Source: Citrobacter sp. Marseille-Q6884 (lineage in GTDB: Bacteria; Pseudomonadota; Gammaproteobacteria; Enterobacterales; Enterobacteriaceae). From it: 64,000 bases of DNA. Positions within the stretch are counted from its first letter, which is position 1; every line of letters starts with the position of its first letter. Shown one piece after another: positions 44,378 through 53,035 of this stretch. Both the position numbers and the translations under genes were made by a program. The stretch lies in contig NZ_CAMDRE010000001.1 of the NCBI RefSeq assembly GCF_945906775.1, forward strand, positions 310,001-374,000, written 5' to 3'. The notes under the pieces were generated by a model. It saw nothing but the letters and a program-made list of their open reading frames with translations. It was not told the origin of the DNA and searched no databases.

Positions 44378-45573
44378 GGAAGGTGCGAACAAGTTCCTGA
44401 TATGAGATCATCATATTCATCCGGAGCGCATCCCAGAGGGACATCATGAGCCATCAACTCACCTTCGCCGATAGTGAATTCAGCACTAAGCGCCGTCAGA
44501 CCCGAAAAGAGATTTTCCTCTCCCGCATGGAGCAGATTCTGCCATGGCAGAATATGACCGCTGTCATCGAGCCGTTTTATCCCAAGGCGGGCAATGGCCG
44601 ACGGCCCTATCCGCTGGAGACCATGCTGCGTATTCACTGCATGCAGCATTGGTACAACCTGAGCGACGGTGCCATGGAAGATGCCCTGTACGAAATCGCC
44701 TCCATGCGCCTGTTTGCCCGATTATCCCTGGATAGCGCCCTGCCGGATCGCACCACCATCATGAATTTCCGCCACCTGCTCGAGCAGCATCAACTGGCCC
44801 GTCAATTGTTCAAGACCATCAATCGCTGGCTGGCCGAAGCAGGCGTCATGATGACCCAAGGCACTTTGGTGGATGCCACCATCATTGAGGCACCCAGCTC
44901 TACCAAGAACAAAGAGCAGCAACGCGATCCGGAGATGCATCAGACCAAGAAAGGCAATCAGTGGCACTTTGGCATGAAGGCCCACATTGGTGTCGATGCC
45001 AAGAGTGGCCTGACCCACAGCCTAGTCACCACCGCGGCCAACGAGCATGACCTCAATCAGCTGGGTAATCTGCTTCATGGAGAGGAGCAATTTGTCTCAG
45101 CCGATGCCGGCTACCAAGGAGCGCCACAGCGCGAGGAGCTGGCCGAGGTGGATGTGGACTGGCTGATCGCCGAGCGTCCCGGCAAGGTAAAAACCTTGAA
45201 GCAGCATCCGCGCAAGAACAAAACGGCCATCAACATCGAATACATGAAAGCCAGCATCCGTGCCAGGGTGGAGCACCCGTTTCGCATCATCAAGCGGCAG
45301 TTCGGCTTCGTGAAAGCCAGATACAAAGGGCTGCTGAAAAACGATAACCAACTGGCGATGTTATTCACCCTGGCCAACCTGTTTCGGGTGGACCAAATGA
45401 TACGTCAGTGGGAGAGATCTCAGTAAAAACCGGAAATAACGCCAGAAATGGTGGAAAAAATAGCCTAAATAGGCTGATTCGATGTGTTTGCGGGAAAAAA
45501 ATCGGCCCAGATCCGCGAAATTTTAATCAGCGAGTCAGCTTGGGAAGAAATGACCTGCTTATTCGCACCTTCC
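44378..45573 (+). mobile_element. Complete IS5-family insertion sequence (1196 bp)
   Basis: The ends are terminal inverted repeats: GGAAGGTGCGAACAAG on the left and, in reverse complement, GGAAGGTGCGAATAAG on the right, 15 of 16 identical. The element is 1196 bp long and has one transposase gene and a CTAA duplication on both sides. Length and left-end sequence fit ISKpn26-type members of IS5 rather than the 1195-bp E. coli IS5; the exact name needs a database search. Everything appears intact, so it could be mobile. It stands upstream of the adhesin gene, its transposase pointing away. Confidence 0.93.
44446..45426 (+). CDS. IS5-family transposase
   Basis: A 326-residue DDE transposase, nearly identical to InsH of IS5. 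The first Asp is in TLVDATIIEAP (near residue 143), the second in VSADAGYQG (near 219) and the Glu in RARVEHPFRIIKRQFG (near 268), the Y-2-R-3-E-6-K pattern of IS4/IS5 families. The N-terminal part (about 1-110) is the DNA-binding DUF772 domain. There is no frameshift, and the gene fills the element. The ATG at 44446 follows a weak AGAGGGAC ribosome site. Confidence 0.95.
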   Translation: MSHQLTFADSEFSTKRRQTRKEIFLSRMEQILPWQNMTAVIEPFYPKAGNGRRPYPLETMLRIHCMQHWYNLSDGAMEDALYEIASMRLFARLSLDSALPDRTTIMNFRHLLEQHQLARQLFKTINRWLAEAGVMMTQGTLVDATIIEAPSSTKNKEQQRDPEMHQTKKGNQWHFGMKAHIGVDAKSGLTHSLVTTAANEHDLNQLGNLLHGEEQFVSADAGYQGAPQREELAEVDVDWLIAERPGKVKTLKQHPRKNKTAINIEYMKASIRARVEHPFRIIKRQFGFVKARYKGLLKNDNQLAMLFTLANLFRVDQMIRQWERSQ

Positions 45574-45909
45574 CTAAGGAAATACTTAATTGAGTAACAT
45601 CTTAAAATTTACACTGGAGGTATTAAAAAATAAGTGAGGGCATGATAAAAACCCTCCGTTACAGCGGGTAAAGCGGATGTGGGTAACACTGGAAGTGGGT
45701 ATCGCCCGGCAGGTGCCCGACGCTAAAGCAAGATAGGTAAAGCACGGGGATAATAGAAAAACGATCGGTAAGAAGAAAACGGACCTTCCCGCAAGCGGTG
45801 AGGAGAAAACCAAAGATGGGCAGATAAAGCGGGAGAACAGGCAGTCAGTTACTTAACTGACTGACTGGCACGGGCCGCCTGAGCGACCCGTTTTCAACGG
45901 TAATCAGAA
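45574..45909. other. Gene-free stretch between IS element and tktA
   Basis: Begins with the right CTAA duplication (45574-45577). I see no convincing gene. It holds a perfect palindrome CAGTCAGTTA-CT-TAACTGACTG (45842-45863) and a GC-rich hairpin ACGGGCCGC/GCGACCCGT (45870-45891), followed by TTTT on the plus strand. The two hairpins lie directly after the tktA stop codon and probably end its transcript, though the U tract faces the other way. Confidence 0.5.
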
Positions 45910-47901
45910 TTACAGCAGTTCTTTTGCTTTCGCGACGACGTTGTCTACAGTGAAGCCGAACTCTTCAAACAGCAGCTCTGCCGGTGCAGACTCACCGAAG
46001 GTGGTCATGCCGACGATAGCGCCGTTCAGGCCCACATATTTGAACCAGTAGTCAGCGATACCCGCTTCGATTGCTACGCGAGCAGAAACGGCTTTCGGCA
46101 GTACAGATTCACGGTAAGCCGCATCCTGCTTGTCAAACGCATCGGTAGACGGCATGGAAACCACACGCGCCTTCACGCCTTCAGCGGTCAGTTTGTCCCA
46201 TGCTGCGACAGCCAGCTCAACTTCAGAACCGGTAGCGATGAAGATCAGTTCCGGCTGACCGGCACAATCTTTCAGCACATAACCACCGCGAGCGATGTTT
46301 GCCAGCTGCTCAGGAGTACGTTCCTGCTGCGCCAGGTTCTGACGGGAGAGGATCAGCGCGGTCGGGCCGTCCTGACGCTCAACACCGTATTTCCATGCCA
46401 CTGCAGATTCAACCTGGTCACACGGACGCCATGTAGACATGTTCGGCGTAACGCGCAGAGAAGCAACCTGCTCTACCGGCTGGTGAGTCGGGCCATCTTC
46501 GCCCAGACCGATGGAGTCATGGGTGTAAACCATAACCTGACGCTGTTTCATCAACGCAGCCATACGTACGGCGTTACGTGCGTATTCAACGAACATCAGG
46601 AAGGTAGAGGTGTACGGCAGGAAACCACCGTGCAGAGAGATACCGTTAGCGATAGCCGTCATACCGAATTCACGAACACCGTAATGGATGTAGTTACCGG
46701 CAGTATCTTCGTTGATCGCTTTAGAACCGGACCACAGGGTCAGGTTTGATGGAGCCAGGTCAGCGGAGCCGCCGAGGAACTCAGGCAGCAACGGACCGAA
46801 TGCTTCGATAGCATTCTGAGACGCTTTACGGCTGGCGATTTTCGCCGGATTAGCCTGCAGCTTCGCAATGAATTCGTTCGCTTTCGCGTCGAAATCAGAC
46901 GGCATTTCACCTTTCATACGGCGGGTGAACTCAGCAGCTTCCTGCGGGAAGGCTTTCGCATAAGCGGCGAACTTCTCGTTCCATGCTGCTTCTTTTGCCT
47001 GACCTGCTTCTTTCGCATCCCACTGAGCATAGATTTCAGACGGGATTTCAAACGGCGCGTATTTCCAGCCCAGCTGTTCACGGGTCAGTGCAATTTCTGC
47101 ATCACCCAACGGCGCACCGTGAGAATCGTGCGTACCCGCCTTGTTCGGGGAACCGAAACCGATGATGGTTTTGCACATCAGCAGGGACGGTTTGTCGGTC
47201 ACTGCGCGTGCTTCTTCAACTGCGCGCTTAATCGCGTCAGCATCGTGACCATCTACGCCACGAACCACGTGCCAGCCGTAAGCTTCGAAACGCTTAGCGG
47301 TGTCATCAGTGAACCAACCTTCAACGTGACCGTCGATGGAAATACCGTTGTCGTCATAGAACGCAACCAGTTTACCCAGTTTCAGGGTGCCTGCCAGAGA
47401 ACATACCTCGTGAGAGATACCTTCCATCATGCAGCCATCGCCCATGAACGCATAGGTGAAGTGGTCAACGATATCGTGGCCTGGACGGTTAAACTGCGCC
47501 GCCAGCGTTTTTTCAGCGATAGCCATACCAACTGCGTTAGCAATACCCTGACCCAGAGGACCTGTCGTGGTTTCAACACCCGCGGTATAACCCACTTCCG
47601 GGTGGCCCGGTGTTTTGGAATGCAGCTGACGGAAGTTCTGCAGCTCGGACATCGGCAGATCGTAGCCGGTGAGGTGCAGCAGGCTATAGATCAGCATGGA
47701 GCCGTGACCATTGGACAGCACGAAGCGGTCACGGTCAGCCCAGGACGGGTTATTCGGGTTGTGGTTCAGGAAATCACGCCACAGGACTTCGGCAATGTCA
47801 GCCATACCCATCGGGGCACCCGGGTGACCGGATTTGGCTTTCTGTACTGCGTCCATGCTCAGCGCACGAATAGCATTGGCAAGCTCTTTACGTGAGGACA
47901 T
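45910..47901 (-). CDS. tktA: Transketolase 1
   Basis: A 663-residue thiamine diphosphate enzyme of the pentose phosphate pathway that moves two-carbon units between sugar phosphates. The ThDP motif is GDGCMMEGISHEV (near residue 154). The pyrimidine-binding domain (about 355-530) has EFGMTAIANGISLHGG near 411, with the catalytic Glu, and DSIGLGEDGPTHQP near 469. Length equals E. coli TktA. Codon use is that of a highly expressed gene. Divergent from loiP. Confidence 0.97.
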   Translation of the reverse strand: MSSRKELANAIRALSMDAVQKAKSGHPGAPMGMADIAEVLWRDFLNHNPNNPSWADRDRFVLSNGHGSMLIYSLLHLTGYDLPMSELQNFRQLHSKTPGHPEVGYTAGVETTTGPLGQGIANAVGMAIAEKTLAAQFNRPGHDIVDHFTYAFMGDGCMMEGISHEVCSLAGTLKLGKLVAFYDDNGISIDGHVEGWFTDDTAKRFEAYGWHVVRGVDGHDADAIKRAVEEARAVTDKPSLLMCKTIIGFGSPNKAGTHDSHGAPLGDAEIALTREQLGWKYAPFEIPSEIYAQWDAKEAGQAKEAAWNEKFAAYAKAFPQEAAEFTRRMKGEMPSDFDAKANEFIAKLQANPAKIASRKASQNAIEAFGPLLPEFLGGSADLAPSNLTLWSGSKAINEDTAGNYIHYGVREFGMTAIANGISLHGGFLPYTSTFLMFVEYARNAVRMAALMKQRQVMVYTHDSIGLGEDGPTHQPVEQVASLRVTPNMSTWRPCDQVESAVAWKYGVERQDGPTALILSRQNLAQQERTPEQLANIARGGYVLKDCAGQPELIFIATGSEVELAVAAWDKLTAEGVKARVVSMPSTDAFDKQDAAYRESVLPKAVSARVAIEAGIADYWFKYVGLNGAIVGMTTFGESAPAELLFEEFGFTVDNVVAKAKELL

Positions 47902-48180
47902 TTTGACTCCAGATCGGATAATGAAGGCCGAGCCCTAAACGACTTGACGACCGCGCGTTTTGGGCTACGCCGGAAAAAAGTGCCAACAATGTAACCTAAG
48001 CCGCGTGTCATGTACATGGAGCATCCTTTTGCCGCTTCAGAAATCTCTGGATCATGTACGCATGTTGCGCAATCTTCTCGCCCGCTTATTGTTCTTTTCT
48101 TTATACTTAGGCTGAGCGTCGGTTTACCTGCCAACGACGTATTTTTTAGAATAATCCTGACTTTGTGCGGAAGAGAAAAA

Positions 48181-48939
48181 ATGAAAATTCGCGCTTTACT
48201 GCTTGCTACGAGCATGGCGGCGGCATTGACTGGCTGCCAGAATATGAACTCCAACGGACTGCTTTCATCGGGGGCCGAAGCTTTTCAGGCCTACAGCCTG
48301 AGTGATGCACAGGTAAAAGCGCTAAGCGACCAGGCCTGTACGGATATGGACAGTAAGGCAACCATCGCCCCGGCCAGTAGTGAGTACGCTAAACGACTCA
48401 CCAAAATCGCGACCGCACTGGGTGACAACATCAACGGGCAGCCAGTGAACTACAAAGTGTATATGGCGAAAGATGTGAACGCGTTTGCGATGGCCAACGG
48501 TTGTATTCGCGTATACAGCGGGCTGATGGATATGATGACCGACAACGAAGTTGAGGCGGTGATCGGCCACGAAATGGGGCACGTTGCGCTCGGTCATGTG
48601 AAGAAAGGGATGCAGGTTGCGCTGGGTACTAATGCGGTTCGCGCGGCTGCAGCCTCTGCAGGCGGTATCGTCGGCAGCCTTTCACAGTCGCAACTGGGCG
48701 ACCTTGGCGAGAAACTGGTGAATTCACAGTTCTCACAACGTCAGGAATCCGAAGCGGATGACTACTCGTATGATTTGTTGCGCAAACGCGGCATTAACCC
48801 GGCGGGATTAGCGACCAGTTTTGAGAAACTGGCGAAACTTGAAGCAGGACGCCAAAGCTCAATGTTTGACGATCATCCGGCCTCAGCCGAACGTGCCCAG
48901 CATATTCGCGATCGAATGAGCGCAGACGGAATTAAATAA
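48181..48939 (+). CDS. loiP: Metalloprotease LoiP
   Basis: A 252-residue M48-family outer-membrane lipoprotein protease (YggG). The signal peptide ends in the lipobox LTGC at residues 17-20, so Cys20 is lipidated. The zinc motif HEMGH is near residue 136 and the third ligand Glu in ESEADDYSYDLL near 190. E. coli LoiP is induced at low osmolarity and cleaves Phe-Phe bonds, working with the BepA/YfgC system. The ATG at 48181 gives the mature lipoprotein form; the frame is open further upstream without a signal peptide. Confidence 0.95.
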   Translation: MKIRALLLATSMAAALTGCQNMNSNGLLSSGAEAFQAYSLSDAQVKALSDQACTDMDSKATIAPASSEYAKRLTKIATALGDNINGQPVNYKVYMAKDVNAFAMANGCIRVYSGLMDMMTDNEVEAVIGHEMGHVALGHVKKGMQVALGTNAVRAAAASAGGIVGSLSQSQLGDLGEKLVNSQFSQRQESEADDYSYDLLRKRGINPAGLATSFEKLAKLEAGRQSSMFDDHPASAERAQHIRDRMSADGIK

Positions 48940-48982
48940 CCCCTATCTTGCACGGGATATCGGACGCAATTGGCGAAGCCAG

Positions 48983-49058
48983 TTTGGACACGGGCAGCGC
49001 GCCACCACCGGAACGTACACCTGGTACGTAAAGATGGCGAGCACTGCCCGAGTTCAAA
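48983..49058. repeat. Long GC-rich imperfect palindrome (boxC-like)
   Basis: CGGGCAG (48991-48997) and CTGCCCG (49044-49050) close a long stem, extended outward by TTTG/CAAA and inward by CGCCA/TGGCG and ACGTAC/GTACGT. Total about 76 bases between loiP and speB. The size, GC content and symmetry resemble the boxC repeats of enterobacteria. It may also stop transcripts of both convergent genes. Confidence 0.55.
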
Positions 49059-49085
49059 ATGACGAACAAAAGAGTCCGATTCCGA

Positions 49086-50006
49086 TTACTCGCCTTTCTT
49101 CGCCGCCTGGATATACAGCATCTCTAATGCCAGAGTCGCAGCAGCCAGCGCCGTGATTTCAGACTGATCATAAGCCGGAGCCACTTCTACCACATCCATA
49201 CCGACGATGTTCAGATCCTTCAGACCACGTACCAGTTTGATTGCGCGATCGGAGGTCAGGCCGCCAATTACCGGTGTACCGGTACCCGGCGCAAAAGCCG
49301 GATCCAGGCAGTCGATATCGAAGGTCAGATAAACCGGCATATCACCCACGATCTGCTTAACTTGCGCAATGATGTCATCCACGCCGCGATCGTTCACCTG
49401 GCAGGCATCCAGCACGGTAAAACCGTTATCTTTGTCGAATTCGGTACGAATGCCGATCTGCACGGAGTGATTCGGATCGATCAGACCTTCGTTCGGCGCG
49501 GTGTAGAACATGGTACCGTGGTCAAATTCGCAGCCGTTGGCATAGGTATCAGTATGGGCATCAAAATGCACCAGCGCCATTTTCCCGAAGTGTTTGGCGT
49601 GTGCGCGCAGCAGCGGCAGTGTGACAAAGTGGTCACCGCCAAAAGAGAGCATGCGCTTGCCCGCGGACAGCAGCTTCTCAGCATGCGCCTGCAGTTTTTC
49701 GCTCATTTCACGGGCATCACCGAACGCGTAAACCAGATCGCCGCAATCCACAACGTTCAGGCGCTCACGCATATCGAAGTTCCACGGGAAACGGTTATGT
49801 TCCCATGCCAGGTTAGTGGACACCTGACGGATCGCTGCCGGGCCATGACGACCGCCAGCACGACCGGAAGTCGCCATGTCAAACGGTACGCCAGTAATAA
49901 CCCAATCGGCATCACTGTCGTATGGCTGGAAATTCATCGGCAGACGCAAAAAACCAAAGGCGTTAGAAACCAGGGAGTTATCGTATTGATGACCTAAGGT
50001 GCTCAT
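49086..50006 (-). CDS. speB: Agmatinase
   Basis: A 306-residue ureohydrolase that splits agmatine to putrescine and urea. The binuclear manganese motifs are all present: GGDHF (near residue 125), DAHTDTY (near 148) and DIDCLDPAFAPG (near 229). It follows speA by 143 bases and completes the arginine-to-putrescine route. A strong terminator after speA suggests partly separate transcription, as in E. coli. Length equals E. coli SpeB. Confidence 0.97.
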   Translation of the reverse strand: MSTLGHQYDNSLVSNAFGFLRLPMNFQPYDSDADWVITGVPFDMATSGRAGGRHGPAAIRQVSTNLAWEHNRFPWNFDMRERLNVVDCGDLVYAFGDAREMSEKLQAHAEKLLSAGKRMLSFGGDHFVTLPLLRAHAKHFGKMALVHFDAHTDTYANGCEFDHGTMFYTAPNEGLIDPNHSVQIGIRTEFDKDNGFTVLDACQVNDRGVDDIIAQVKQIVGDMPVYLTFDIDCLDPAFAPGTGTPVIGGLTSDRAIKLVRGLKDLNIVGMDVVEVAPAYDQSEITALAAATLALEMLYIQAAKKGE

Positions 50007-50030
50007 GTACTGACCTCTTTTAACATCGGT

Positions 50031-50077
50031 GAAAAAAAAATCCCCTCCGCGTCGTTAAGCCCGACGAGGAAGGGATT
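50031..50077 (-). terminator. Rho-independent terminator of speA
   Basis: AATCCCCTCC-CGTCG pairs with CGACG-AGGAAGGGATT (50039-50077). A run of nine U residues follows on the minus strand (50032-50040). Confidence 0.88.
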
Positions 50078-50149
50078 GATTTACGTGACTACTTGTATAG
50101 GCGAATTATCGCCGTTAATTTGCCCAGGTTCAAGCGAACCAGGACATCC

Positions 50150-52126
50150 TTACTCGTCTTCGAGATAGGTGTATCCGTACAGACCCGCTTCAAACTCTTC
50201 GAGGAACTGCTGTTGCAGCGCATCATCCAGCCCGGTCTGCTTAACCTGATCGCGGAAGTGCGTCAGCAGCGTGTTAGGGTCCAGCTGCACGTACTGCAGC
50301 ATATCCGCCACGGTATCCCCTTCGTCAGACAGCTCAACTTCCACGCTGCCATCCGGGAAGACAAACACGTCAACCGCTTCGGTATCCCCGAACAGGTTGT
50401 GCATGTTGCCAAGGATCTCCTGATACGCGCCCACCATAAAGAATCCGAGCATTGGCGGGTTCTCTGGATCGTATTCCGGCATCGGCATCGTCGTGGCAAT
50501 ACCGTCACCATCGATGTAGTGATCGATAGCACCATCGGAGTCACACGTAATATCCAGCAGCACCGCACGGCGCTCTGGCACTTGATCCAGCCCTTCCAGC
50601 GGCAGTACCGGGAACAGTTGATCGATACCCCACGCATCTGGCATTGACTGGAACAGAGAGAAGTTGACGTACATTTTGTCCGCCATACGTTCCTGCAGCT
50701 CATCAATGATCGGACGGTGCGCACGGTTTTGCGGGTCCAGCTGTTTTTGCACTTCGTGACACATGCTCAAATACAGCTGCTCTGCCCAGGCACGCTCTTG
50801 CAGGCTAAAAGTACCGGAAGAGTATCCGATATGGATATCGTGCAGATCCATCTGGCTGTCGTGCAGCCACTCGCGCAGAGAACGACGGGTGCCTGGTTCG
50901 TGCATCTCCTGCCAGGTTTCCCACATGCTTTGCAGCGCGCGCGGCGCGTCTTCTTCCGGAGCGGTAGGTACCGTGTATTCGTTACGCTCCACACCGATGA
51001 TATTAGACACCAGCACGGTATGGTGCGCGGTAACAGCACGACCAGACTCGGTGATCACCGTCGGGTGCGGCAGACCGTTTTCCTCACACGCATCGCCAAT
51101 CGCCCAGATGATATTGTTGGCGTACTCGTTCAAACCGTAGTTGACTGAGCAGTCAGACTGCGAGCGCGTACCTTCATAGTCCACACCCAGACCGCCGCCC
51201 ACATCGAAGCACTGGATATTGACGCCCAGTTTATGCAGCTCAACGTAGAAACGCGCGGATTCACGTACGCCAGTGGCGATATCGCGAATATTCGCCATCT
51301 GCGAACCGAGGTGGAAGTGCAGCAGTTGCAGGCTATCCAGTCGCCCTGCTTCACGCAGTGTTTCGACCAGTTGCAGAACCTGCGTGGCAGCGAGGCCGAA
51401 CTTGGATTTTTCGCCGCCGGAGGACTGCCATTTGCCCGAACCTTGAGAGGCCAGACGCGCACGCACGCCCAGACGAGGGATCACATTCAGGCGTTCAGCT
51501 TCATCCAGCACGATGGCGATTTCAGACATCTTCTCGATAACCAGATAGACCTTATGGCCCATCTTCTCGCCAATCAACGCCAGACGGATATATTCGCGGT
51601 CTTTATAACCGTTACAAACAATGACGCTACGGGTCATACCCGCATGGGCCAGAACGGCCATCAGTTCAGCCTTCGAACCCGCTTCCAGTCCCAGCGGCTC
51701 GCCGGAATGGATCAACGATTCAATCACACGACGGTGTTGGTTCACTTTGATCGGGTAAACGAGGAAGTAGTCACCGTTGTAACCGTAGGATTCACGCGCA
51801 CGTTTGAACGCGGCATTAATCGAACGCAGACGGTGTTGCAGGATCTGCGGGAAGCAGAACAGTGCAGGCAGGCGCTGGCCTTGCGCTTCACGGGCTTTAA
51901 CCAGTTTGGCGAGATCGACACGCGCTTCGGGTACGTCAGGGTCCGGGCACACGCTGATGTGGCCTAACTCATTGACGTCATAGTAGTTATTACCCCACCA
52001 GGCAATATTGTAAGTACGCAGCATCTTGCTGGCTTCCTGGGAACTCATTGCAACCTCCTGCATGGAGCGTAGTACACCCTGTTCGCCTGCTGACGAAGGC
52101 GAACCCATAGAAATGTCGTCAGACAT
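50150..52126 (-). CDS. speA: Biosynthetic arginine decarboxylase
   Basis: A 658-residue PLP enzyme of the alanine-racemase/group IV decarboxylase type that converts arginine to agmatine, feeding SpeB. The PLP Lys lies in YPIKVNQHR (near residue 127). FHLGSQMANI (near 285), DVGGGLGVDYEG (near 315) and the C-terminal CDSDG (near 525) complete the active site at the dimer interface. Length equals E. coli SpeA. It is preceded by yqgB on the same strand, with an 8-base gap. Confidence 0.97.
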   Translation of the reverse strand: MSDDISMGSPSSAGEQGVLRSMQEVAMSSQEASKMLRTYNIAWWGNNYYDVNELGHISVCPDPDVPEARVDLAKLVKAREAQGQRLPALFCFPQILQHRLRSINAAFKRARESYGYNGDYFLVYPIKVNQHRRVIESLIHSGEPLGLEAGSKAELMAVLAHAGMTRSVIVCNGYKDREYIRLALIGEKMGHKVYLVIEKMSEIAIVLDEAERLNVIPRLGVRARLASQGSGKWQSSGGEKSKFGLAATQVLQLVETLREAGRLDSLQLLHFHLGSQMANIRDIATGVRESARFYVELHKLGVNIQCFDVGGGLGVDYEGTRSQSDCSVNYGLNEYANNIIWAIGDACEENGLPHPTVITESGRAVTAHHTVLVSNIIGVERNEYTVPTAPEEDAPRALQSMWETWQEMHEPGTRRSLREWLHDSQMDLHDIHIGYSSGTFSLQERAWAEQLYLSMCHEVQKQLDPQNRAHRPIIDELQERMADKMYVNFSLFQSMPDAWGIDQLFPVLPLEGLDQVPERRAVLLDITCDSDGAIDHYIDGDGIATTMPMPEYDPENPPMLGFFMVGAYQEILGNMHNLFGDTEAVDVFVFPDGSVEVELSDEGDTVADMLQYVQLDPNTLLTHFRDQVKQTGLDDALQQQFLEEFEAGLYGYTYLEDE

Positions 52127-52134
52127 AGCGAACC

Positions 52135-52266
52135 TCAGATTTTATTAACAAGTGTAAAACAGTTGACTACTATCGCAATCCGAGGACGCGATAACAACCC
52201 ATATACAGGCAGAATTTCCAGCAGATAGTGCTGACGCTCCGACTGTGCGACCGGTTTCTTTTTCAT
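52135..52266 (-). CDS. yqgB: Acid-stress small protein YqgB
   Basis: A 43-codon frame that begins MKKKPVAQSERQHYLLE and ends IVVNCFTLVNKI. It matches E. coli YqgB (MKKKPVAQLERQHSLLE...) residue for residue over most of its length, at the same place directly before speA. The stop lies 8 bases before the speA start, so it could couple or attenuate speA translation. No strong ribosome site is visible. Reported E. coli work links YqgB to acid and metal stress; conservation here supports a real protein or leader peptide. Confidence 0.82.
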   Translation of the reverse strand: MKKKPVAQSERQHYLLEILPVYGLLSRPRIAIVVNCFTLVNKI

Positions 52267-52607
52267 ATCATTGTAAACACGTAACCGAACTTAATGATGA
52301 TGGTTCGGCGAAACCACGAGAAAACTCTTGTTTCCAAGAGCGCCCTTGTTCAGTCCTTAGTGACCGTTACCGGCTCTGGAGTCCTGAGAAGCGCCGAGAT
52401 GGGTATAACATCGGCAGGTATGCAAGATGCAGATTGCGGGAGACATATGTACACCAGAACGGTGTGACAGATTCAACAGAATACAACGGTTCATTATCTC
52501 GTATCACCTCCACGGGCGCTCCACACGGAACGGACCCACAAGCCAAAGCTAAAGTTTTAACCCGGCTGGAAGTGGCAACACGATGAAAATGTCGTGTGCT
52601 TTTTGTC
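52267..52607. other. Gene-free leader region of speA/yqgB
   Basis: About 340 bases upstream of yqgB. I find no protein with recognisable features: short frames here have unusual composition and overlap repeats. It presumably holds the speA promoter and a long leader, but no box is clear enough to call. Confidence 0.4.
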
Positions 52608-52731
52608 TATCCTAAATAATTCGCGTTGCGGGAAGGCGGCTACGCAGAGAGTCCCCGGGAGCTTACAAAAGTAAGTGACTGGGGCGAGCGAGCATTGCCA
52701 ACGCACATGCAACTTGAAGTATGACGGATAT
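52608..52731. repeat. ERIC element
   Basis: About 124 bases matching the Enterobacterial Repetitive Intergenic Consensus: ends TATCCTAAATAATTCG and TATGACGGATA, the core GGAGCTTAC...GTAAGTGACTGGGG forming the central palindrome, and ACGCACATGCAACTTGAAG on the right. Length fits the usual 127 bp. Confidence 0.88.
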
Positions 52732-52890
52732 GAGCCGCGCGCCGCGTTTTATACCGACAACAGTACGAAAAAGCAAAAGATAAATGCACACATTGCCAGC
52801 ACCGTCAGGAAAAATTTCCAGTTAGATTTTCAAAACAATGCGACCGTCCTCAAAAAAAACTGGAAATCGTGAAAAGAAGTGGCCTAAAAT

Positions 52891-52965
52891 AGACGTCCAG
52901 ATGTTAATCCATCTATACCGATTAACACTCAGACTGCCGGTGTCCGTCTATGCAGACTCATGGTA
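52891..52965 (+). promoter_or_regulatory. MetJ operator boxes and metK promoter
   Basis: Tandem 8-base units related to AGACGTCT start at 52891 (AGACGTCC, AGATGTTA, ATCCATCT) and recur at 52931 (AGACTGCC) and 52954 (AGACTCAT in another phase). A -10-like TAGAAT follows at 52964. MetJ with S-adenosylmethionine represses metK in E. coli through such boxes. Confidence 0.6.
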
Positions 52966-53035
52966 GAATCTTCTACACATGACTATTCCACACGACAGCT
53001 TGAGCTAACCAAATTCTCCTTAGGTGAAATTAAAT

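Noticed and set aside
45586..45813. 75-codon minus-strand frame next to the IS element
   Set aside because: It crosses low-complexity intergenic DNA, has no family and no ribosome site.
52245..52586. Plus-strand open frame of 113 codons upstream of yqgB
   Set aside because: It starts antisense to yqgB, lacks a ribosome site and resembles no family; it lies in leader DNA.
52675..52872. Plus-strand open frame of 65 codons before metK
   Set aside because: Its first third is ERIC repeat sequence and the remainder has no family match that I recognise; probably chance, although expression cannot be ruled out.
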